A model generated the notes under the pieces. That model made no database searches and was not told the DNA's origin. It saw nothing but the letters and a program-made list of their open reading frames with translations. A DNA stretch of 64,000 nt from Gemmatimonadaceae bacterium (GTDB lineage: Bacteria > Gemmatimonadota > Gemmatimonadetes > Gemmatimonadales > Gemmatimonadaceae), in contig JALHNZ010000008.1 in assembly GCA_022843265.1 (NCBI GenBank), positions 38,095 to 102,094 of the forward strand, read 5' to 3'. A program made the translations under genes and the position numbers. The stretch's first letter is position 1, and each line of letters opens with the position of its first letter. Below, one piece after another: positions 57,621 through 64,000 of the stretch.

Positions 57621-59747
57621 ATGCCGTTGTCTGGAACCAACCATGTTGCGGTCGACTGGACGGCTTCGCGGCACCGCGTGCTCGAAGCCATTGTCGCGCG
57701 GGTCCTTGACGGCGCGCCTGGGGCCGCCAGCGCCCTCCACGGCGTCGTGGCGGAGGTCCAGCGTCGCGTGGCCAGCCTCAGCGCGCGCAAACAGCGTGAT
57801 CTGATGCGCGCGCTCGACCTGCTTGACAGCCGAGTTGCCGGACTGGCCACGATTGGTCGTCCGGTCGGATTTGCGCAGGCGAGTGCGGTTCAGCAAGCGA
57901 ACTGGCTCTGGTCGTGGGCGGAATCGCGCGTCCCACCGCTTCGCACGGCCTATCAGGCGTTCCGGCGATTGGCCTTGGGTGCACACTACAGCACGCCCTC
58001 GGTGAGCGCCGCGATTGGATATCGGGGTCCGCTCCACACCCGTGATATCGCGGTTGCATGGGAAGGTTCGCTACCGAACGAGGGGCGTGCGGACGGCGTG
58101 GATAATCTGCTGCGTCCAGTGGCGCGTGGTCGGGTTGACCATCGGCGCGAGCGGCCGGCCTCGCCGCCGCCGGCCGGCGTGGTCACGGGGGCGATGATAG
58201 ATGGCGACACGCACCGTTCGGCCGATGTGGTGGTCATCGGAACGGGTGCGGGTGGTGCGGTGGCGGCGGCCCGACTGGCTGAGGCCGGGCTTGAGGTCGT
58301 GGTCCTCGAAGAGGGTGGATACTTCAGCGCGGCTGATTTTTCGGAGCAGGAAGCGCCACTGGCCGAACAGCTGTACGCCGACGGCGCGCTTCGCGCGACG
58401 GACGATCTGGCGGTGCAACTGCTGCAGGGCCGTGCGGTTGGTGGATCAACGACCATCAACTGGATGATCATGTTGCGCACGCCAGACTTTGTGCTCGACG
58501 AATGGCAGCGGCGCTTTGGTCTGCACGACTACACATCCGCGGCGATGGCTTCCGCGTTCGAGCGCGTTGAGCGCGAAGTGAATGCGCAGCCGGTACCGGA
58601 GGACGCGCACTCGCCGAACAATCGGGTCATTCTGGATGGCGCAAAACAGCTCGGCTGGCGTGCGACTACGGCGACCATCAATGCCAAGGGATGCGTGCGG
58701 AGCGGGTTCTGCGGCATCGGTTGCCGATACGACGCGAAGCAGGGCACACTGCTCACCTACATTCCGCGCGCGCTGGGGTTCGGCGCAACGCTGTACAGCG
58801 ATGCCCGTGTAGAACGTATTGAGATACGCGAACGCGACAGCGGTACCGGAACGGCTCCGCGCAAGCGCGTGCACGCCGCGGTGCGCAGGGGATCCACATC
58901 ACATCAGCTCACCATCGATGCGCCCCTGGTGGTGGTTGCCGGCGGTGCCGTGGGCACGCCGGTGTTGTTGCAACGCTCCGGACTTGGTGGTGGTGGCGTG
59001 GGCCGTTTCCTGCGGCTGCATCCAACCACGGCAACCGTTGGTGTGTTTGATCGCGAGATTGTCGGCAGCTCCGGCATTCCGCTCTCCACCATGTGCGATG
59101 AGCATTTGCAGTGGCAGCAGTCTGACTACGGATTCTGGCTTGAATGTCCCCCATTTCTTCCCGGACTCGGCGCGGTGGCCGTCTCGGGCTTTGGTCCGTC
59201 ACACGCGAGTCTGATGCAACAGTTCACGCGTCTGAGCAGCGTGATCGCACTCACGCGTGATGGCGCAGAGGTGGAGCATTCCAGTGGCGGCGTGCAGCTC
59301 CAGCACAACGGCGACGTTTCTATTCGGTACGAGTTGGCGGCTGCTGACGCGGTGCGCGTGCAAGCGTCGATCGAAGCGGCGGCGCGGCTGCAGCTGGCGG
59401 CTGGGGCACGCGAAGTGCACACGCTGCATGCCAGGCCCATGATTGTGCGAAATGACGCTGATCTGTTGCACGTGCGACGAGCGCCAGTGAGCGCCAACCG
59501 ACTGACGCTCTTCAGCGCGCACGTGAACGGGACCTGTCGCATGGGCACGAACGCAAGTATTGCCGGCTGTACTCCCGACGGTGAGCGTTTTGGCGCGCGC
59601 GGTGTGTACGTTGCCGATGGCTCCCTGTTGCCTACGGCACTCGGCGTAAATCCACAATCCACTATCATGGCGCTGGCGACTATTGTGTCGGAGCGCATCG
59701 CGGCCCGCTACGGGTCCGCACACCATCCACAGCGAGAGTACGCATGA
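57621..59747 (+). CDS. GMC family oxidoreductase
   Basis: VVVIGTGAGGAVAAARLAEAGLEVVVLEEGGYF; GRAVGGSTTINWMI; C-terminal NGTCRMG...YVADGSLLPTALGVNPQSTIMALA. Confidence 0.95.
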   Translation: MPLSGTNHVAVDWTASRHRVLEAIVARVLDGAPGAASALHGVVAEVQRRVASLSARKQRDLMRALDLLDSRVAGLATIGRPVGFAQASAVQQANWLWSWAESRVPPLRTAYQAFRRLALGAHYSTPSVSAAIGYRGPLHTRDIAVAWEGSLPNEGRADGVDNLLRPVARGRVDHRRERPASPPPAGVVTGAMIDGDTHRSADVVVIGTGAGGAVAAARLAEAGLEVVVLEEGGYFSAADFSEQEAPLAEQLYADGALRATDDLAVQLLQGRAVGGSTTINWMIMLRTPDFVLDEWQRRFGLHDYTSAAMASAFERVEREVNAQPVPEDAHSPNNRVILDGAKQLGWRATTATINAKGCVRSGFCGIGCRYDAKQGTLLTYIPRALGFGATLYSDARVERIEIRERDSGTGTAPRKRVHAAVRRGSTSHQLTIDAPLVVVAGGAVGTPVLLQRSGLGGGGVGRFLRLHPTTATVGVFDREIVGSSGIPLSTMCDEHLQWQQSDYGFWLECPPFLPGLGAVAVSGFGPSHASLMQQFTRLSSVIALTRDGAEVEHSSGGVQLQHNGDVSIRYELAAADAVRVQASIEAAARLQLAAGAREVHTLHARPMIVRNDADLLHVRRAPVSANRLTLFSAHVNGTCRMGTNASIAGCTPDGERFGARGVYVADGSLLPTALGVNPQSTIMALATIVSERIAARYGSAHHPQREYA

Positions 59748-60367
59748 CCCGAAAGAGCGAGAGCCCCAAGCAGAAAGAAAAGCTTGAGCGGAAACGACGT
59801 CGGTCGGTCGATGCTTACACCCGGTTGCAGCGAGCTGCCGCGCTGACATCTGCAGCGGCTGACGCTGCACTCGCGCCCTTTGGTCTGTCTGCGAGTCAAC
59901 TCGGCGTGCTCGAAACATTGCAGTCGCGCGGTCCGCTCCATCAACAGGAGCTGGCGCGCACGCTGGGTCGCAGCAAAGCGCAAATGACGGCGATTATTGA
60001 TGCGCTCGAAAAACGCGGCGCCGCAACGCGTGAGCGCCACGCGACCGACCGTCGCTTTACGACCGTGCATCTGACTGAGGTGGGGGTGGCGTTGCTGGCG
60101 GAGGCCGTGCCAGTCCGCGTGGATGCAGTCACCGCGATCATGGCCACGCTTTCGGGCGAACAGCGCACGCGTCTGGCCCGGCTCTGTCGACGTCTCGTCA
60201 AGGCGCTTGCACCTGAGGAAGACGAGCGCGAATCCGAAGAGGAGCACGCCGATGTTGACGCGGAGGGCGACGATGAGGCGGACGCGTCCGGTGATGACGG
60301 TGAAGGTGAGGACGAGGCGCCAATGAGTTCACCTGAAGACAACGCGGACGGCACGATCACGCGCTAG
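59744..60367 (+). CDS. MarR-type regulator with long acidic C-terminal tail
   Basis: LGVLETLQSRGPLHQQELARTLGRSKAQMTAIIDALEKRGAATRERHATDRRFTTVHLTEVG; tail EEDERESEEEHADVDAEGDDEADASGDDGEGEDEA. Confidence 0.92.
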   Translation: MTRKSESPKQKEKLERKRRRSVDAYTRLQRAAALTSAAADAALAPFGLSASQLGVLETLQSRGPLHQQELARTLGRSKAQMTAIIDALEKRGAATRERHATDRRFTTVHLTEVGVALLAEAVPVRVDAVTAIMATLSGEQRTRLARLCRRLVKALAPEEDERESEEEHADVDAEGDDEADASGDDGEGEDEAPMSSPEDNADGTITR

Positions 60368-60377
60368 TTTTGATGGC

Positions 60378-61559
60378 ATGACTGGACGCCATCATCTCTA
60401 TATCCCGGGGCCCACGAACGTCCCCGATCGGCTTTTGCGCGCAATGCATCGCGCGCAGGAAGATCATCGATCGGCTTCGTTCCCGACGCTCACGCGCAGC
60501 ATTCTCAGCCGCCTGCCCGCCGTGGTTGGCAGCACCACGGCCACGCCGTTTGTTTTTCCTGCATCGGGTAGCGCGATGTGGGAGGCGGCGTTGGTCAACA
60601 GTGTGAATCCCGGAGCGCGCCTTCTGGCTGTACGCTTTGGTCAATTCTCCCACCTGTTCATTCAAACGGCGCGCAGCCTCGGCTACACGGTGGATGTGAT
60701 TGAAGTGCCGTGGGGTGAAGGTGCGCATCCGGAGTTGATCGAAGCCGCGCTGCGTGCGGATACGTCGCACGAGATTCAGGGCGTGCTGCTGGTGCACAAC
60801 GAAACGGCCACCGGTGTTACGAGCGATGTGGGGGCCGTTCGTACTGCCATGGATCGTGCGCAGCATCCCGCGCTGCTCTTTGTGGACGGCGTGAGCTCGA
60901 TTGCGAGTCTCGATTTTCAAATGGACGCGTGGCGTGTGGACTGCGCGATTACCGGATCGCAGAAAGGGTTCATGTTGCCGGCCGGACTTGGCATTCTGTA
61001 CTGCAGTGATCGTGTGGTAAACTCGCTCGAAAGCATTACAACGCCGCGTGCATACTTCGACTTGCGTCCGATGTTGGCGAATAATCGGCAGGGCTATTTT
61101 CCGAGCACGCCGGCGCTCACACTGTTGTGGGGCCTCGACGAAGCGCTCACCATGTTGCTCGACGAGGGCATGAGCAATGTGGTCGCGCGACATGCGCGTC
61201 TGGCTGAGGGCGTACGCCAGGCAGTACATGCGTGGGGACTGTCGCTCTGTGCGACAGAGCCGCGTTGGTACAGTAATACGGTGAGTGCACTCGTGGTGCC
61301 GGACGGCGCCGATGCACGGCGGGTGATTGAGCTCGCCGCCGCGCGATGGAACCTTGCCCTCGGCTCGGGGCTCACACAGTTGGCGGGCAGAGTGTTCCGC
61401 ATTGGGCACATGGGTGATGTGAATGAGTTGATGTTGGCGGGTGCGCTTGCCGGAACGGAAATGGCCTTGCTTGATGCGGGAATCGCGGTAACGCCAGGAA
61501 GTGGCGTCGCAGCAGCTGCGACGTCGTGGCGTGCCACGATGCCTGCGTCGGCCGTGTGA
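60378..61559 (+). CDS. class V aminotransferase (serine/alanine-glyoxylate aminotransferase-like)
   Basis: IPGPTNVPDRLLRAMHR, VHNETATGV, VDGVSSIASLDFQMDAWRVDCAITGSQKGFMLPAGL. Confidence 0.95.
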   Translation: MTGRHHLYIPGPTNVPDRLLRAMHRAQEDHRSASFPTLTRSILSRLPAVVGSTTATPFVFPASGSAMWEAALVNSVNPGARLLAVRFGQFSHLFIQTARSLGYTVDVIEVPWGEGAHPELIEAALRADTSHEIQGVLLVHNETATGVTSDVGAVRTAMDRAQHPALLFVDGVSSIASLDFQMDAWRVDCAITGSQKGFMLPAGLGILYCSDRVVNSLESITTPRAYFDLRPMLANNRQGYFPSTPALTLLWGLDEALTMLLDEGMSNVVARHARLAEGVRQAVHAWGLSLCATEPRWYSNTVSALVVPDGADARRVIELAAARWNLALGSGLTQLAGRVFRIGHMGDVNELMLAGALAGTEMALLDAGIAVTPGSGVAAAATSWRATMPASAV

Positions 61560-61561
61560 CG

Positions 61562-62542
61562 ATGTCGCGCCCTGTCGTAGTCGTCACACGCAAGTTGCCG
61601 TCGGAAATCGAAGCACAAATCACCGAGCGGTACGACGCCCATCTCAATCGCAACGACACGCCGTTGTCGGCTGTGGCGATGGCGGATGCCATGAAGCTCG
61701 CCGACGGCATATTGTGCACCGTGACTGACAAGATCACGGCGGCGCATTTTACGGTGCCGTCCAGAAGAACGCGCGTAGTGGCGAATTTTGGAGTGGGCGT
61801 CAACCACATTGATCTGGACGCCGCGCGCACTGCGGGTGTGATCGTGACCAACACACCGGATGTACTTACCGACGACACCGCCGATCTGGCGTTGGCACTC
61901 ATTCTCATGACCTCGCGCCGTCTTGGTGAGGGTGAGCGCCATGTTCGCAGCGGTGCGTGGAGTGGTTGGCGTCCTACGCACATGCTCGGGCGATCATTGC
62001 GCGGCAAGGTGCTTGGCATTGTGGGGTATGGTCGCATTGGCCGAGCTGTGGCGCGGCGTGCGGTCAGTGCGCTGGGCATGCGCGTGCAGTGGTGGGCGCC
62101 TCGGGATCCGGTAGTTGACGATGCGATGTCCGCAGGGCCGGAGCACGCCACGCGCGCCCAGACACTCGAGGCATTGCTGGCCACGTCGGATGTGGTGTCG
62201 CTGCATTGTCCGGCAACGCCGGAGACGCGTCACCTGATGAATGCCGAGCGCATGTCGCAGATGCCGCCGCACGGGATCCTGATCAATACCGCGCGGGGCA
62301 ACGTGATTGATGAACACGCGCTGGTTCACGCGCTGCGGGAGCAGGTGATCGCCGCTGCGGGTCTCGATGTGTACGAGTTTGAGCCCACGGTGTTGCCCGA
62401 TCTGCGCGACTTCGAGAACGTGGTGCTGCTGCCCCATCTTGGCAGTGCAACGGTGGAGACGCGTCGCGCGATGGGTGAACGCGCGCTGGAGAATCTGGCT
62501 GCCGCGCTCAACGGCGATGCGCCGCGCGATCGGGTGGTGTAA
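61562..62542 (+). CDS. D-2-hydroxyacid dehydrogenase (glycerate dehydrogenase/hydroxypyruvate reductase-like)
   Basis: NFGVGVNHIDLDAARTAGVIVTNTPDVLTDDTADLALALIL; LGIVGYGRIGRAVARRA; INTARGNVIDEHALVHALRE. Confidence 0.94.
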   Translation: MSRPVVVVTRKLPSEIEAQITERYDAHLNRNDTPLSAVAMADAMKLADGILCTVTDKITAAHFTVPSRRTRVVANFGVGVNHIDLDAARTAGVIVTNTPDVLTDDTADLALALILMTSRRLGEGERHVRSGAWSGWRPTHMLGRSLRGKVLGIVGYGRIGRAVARRAVSALGMRVQWWAPRDPVVDDAMSAGPEHATRAQTLEALLATSDVVSLHCPATPETRHLMNAERMSQMPPHGILINTARGNVIDEHALVHALREQVIAAAGLDVYEFEPTVLPDLRDFENVVLLPHLGSATVETRRAMGERALENLAAALNGDAPRDRVV

Positions 62543-62554
62543 GCAGAACGCGCT

Positions 62555-63409
62555 ATGGAACACACATCAGATGCTTCAGGAAAGTCGGGCACGTCGGGCG
62601 TGCACGCCGGATTGGTGCATGATCTTGAGACGGCGATTGCGATTGGCGGACTGGCACACTATCCCGGTGTGACCTCGCGTTTTGTACCGCACCAGCACGA
62701 TGTGCTGGTGTGCGTACCGCCTGGTTACGAGCGCGACACCACGCGAGAGTATGCGGTGGTGTATTTGCACGACGGACAGAACGTGTTCGACGAATATCCC
62801 ATGGCGCCGTTTGGTGTGCAGTGGGGTGTGGATACTACGGCGCGAGCATTGATGCACGCGGGCGCGATTGAACCGCTCATTCTGGTGGCGATCGGCAATG
62901 CGGGGCGTGACCGCATTGATGAGTACACGCCAACGCGTGATGCGGGACACGATGCCGGTGGGTTGGCGGATCGTTACGGCCAGATGCTGGCATACGAGAT
63001 CAAGCCATTTATTGATCGTCACTACCGAACCAAACGCGACGCGGCGAACACAGGGCTGATCGGGAGTTCGCTCGGCGGATTGCTCACGCTGCACCTCGGT
63101 CTCACGCATCCGGCCATCTTTGGAAAACTCGGGCTGATGTCGCCGTCTGTCTGGTGGGATGATCGATGGATAGTGCGACAGTTGGTCTCCTCAGCGGGTG
63201 GCCGCCCGGATCTGATGATCTGGCTGGACGTTGGTATGCTGGAGAAACGCATGCTGCGCGGCGCCCGTTTGTTATGTCGCACGTTGCAACGACGTGGGTG
63301 GCGGTTGGGCGAAGACCTCGAGTATGTCGAAGTGGACGGCGCGCTGCACGACGAGCGGTCCTGGGGGCAGCGCATTGGGCGCGTGCTCAGTTTTCTGTTT
63401 CCGGCGTAG
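62555..63409 (+). CDS. esterase (alpha/beta hydrolase, esterase D-like)
   Basis: YLHDGQNVFDEYP, GNAGRDRIDEYTPTRD, TGLIGSSLGGLLTLH. Confidence 0.92.
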   Translation: MEHTSDASGKSGTSGVHAGLVHDLETAIAIGGLAHYPGVTSRFVPHQHDVLVCVPPGYERDTTREYAVVYLHDGQNVFDEYPMAPFGVQWGVDTTARALMHAGAIEPLILVAIGNAGRDRIDEYTPTRDAGHDAGGLADRYGQMLAYEIKPFIDRHYRTKRDAANTGLIGSSLGGLLTLHLGLTHPAIFGKLGLMSPSVWWDDRWIVRQLVSSAGGRPDLMIWLDVGMLEKRMLRGARLLCRTLQRRGWRLGEDLEYVEVDGALHDERSWGQRIGRVLSFLFPA

Positions 63410-63426
63410 TTACAAAAGGACATCGT

Positions 63427-64000
63427 ATGCTTGCGCGGTTTGAAGGATTCTCACCAGCGGCGCTCACCTTCTTGCGCGGACTGTCCCGAAACAATCGCAA
63501 GGAATGGTTCGAGGCCAACCGTGAGCGGTATGAAGACGAGATCAAGCGTCCGCTGCTGGCGCTTATTGAAGACGTCGACATTCGGCTGGCAGAGTTCGCC
63601 CCGGAAATCATTGGTAGCAAAAAATCGCTGTTTCGTATTCATCGCGATGTTCGGTTCAGCATAGACAAGCGTCCGTACAAAACGCACGCCGCGTGCTGGT
63701 TCTATCATCGCGACGCAGGGCGCGCCGTTGGGGAGAATGCCGCGCATGGTGGCGCCGGCTTTTATTTTCACTTTGCGCCGGGCGAAGTATTCACCGGCGG
63801 TGGCGTGTGGATGCCACCGCGTCCGGTCTTGCTGCGCATTCGCGAGGCGATTGCCGAGTCCCCGGAAAACTTCACTGCCATTGTCAAGGCACCAACGTTC
63901 AAGCGTCGATTCGGTGCGCTTGAGACCGAGCATATGTTGCAGCGCATGCCGCGCGGGTTTGCGGCCGACCATCCAGCCGGTGATTGGCTACGCTATCAAT
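63427..64000 (+). CDS. DUF2461 (TIGR02453) family protein, 3' truncated by window edge
   Basis: MLARFEGFSPAALTFLRGLSRNNRKEWFEANRERYEDEIKRPL...RIHRDVRFSIDKRPYKTHAA. Confidence 0.93.
   Translation, partial: MLARFEGFSPAALTFLRGLSRNNRKEWFEANRERYEDEIKRPLLALIEDVDIRLAEFAPEIIGSKKSLFRIHRDVRFSIDKRPYKTHAACWFYHRDAGRAVGENAAHGGAGFYFHFAPGEVFTGGGVWMPPRPVLLRIREAIAESPENFTAIVKAPTFKRRFGALETEHMLQRMPRGFAADHPAGDWLRYQ

Noticed and set aside
60357-61409. 350-aa minus-strand ORF
   Set aside because: Antisense to the class V aminotransferase; low-complexity shadow translation.
61094-62184. 295-aa and 270-aa minus-strand ORFs
   Set aside because: Antisense to aminotransferase and hydroxyacid dehydrogenase; no recognisable motifs.

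Overview
High-GC bacterial chromosome window. Codon bias, gene families and secretion-signal style look Gemmatimonadota-like, but that is inference. It is densely coding on both strands. I found no tRNA, rRNA, CRISPR array, IS element or prophage. The first ~16 kb is enriched in toxin-antitoxin-type genes: RhuM, a HigA-type antitoxin, a frameshifted AAA/DUF4143 ATPase, Fic, MazEF and Phd/VapC. Several of these carry clear palindromic or direct-repeat operator candidates. The rest is mostly peptidases/hydrolases, aromatic amino-acid genes, a photolyase, a NirK-like copper protein, transketolase, HrpB helicase, an ECF sigma/anti-sigma/VIT-VWA cluster, and a GMC/MarR/aminotransferase/hydroxyacid-dehydrogenase run. 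The two best candidates for something undescribed are: (1) a putative transcription attenuator upstream of DAHP synthase (26586-26754), with a 26-aa leader peptide containing F-Y-A-Y-W-F, an intrinsic terminator, and a perfect 8-nt antiterminator pairing; (2) five copies of a CGCGAAAAnnGCTCAC-type repeat (12542-12694) over the start and upstream region of an autoinhibited Fic gene. I also found three decaying genes not annotated by the ORF track (Vgb-like lyase, YafY/WYL regulator, DUF4143 ATPase) and a duplicated gene fragment. All family calls are from motif recognition by eye; no database search was run.
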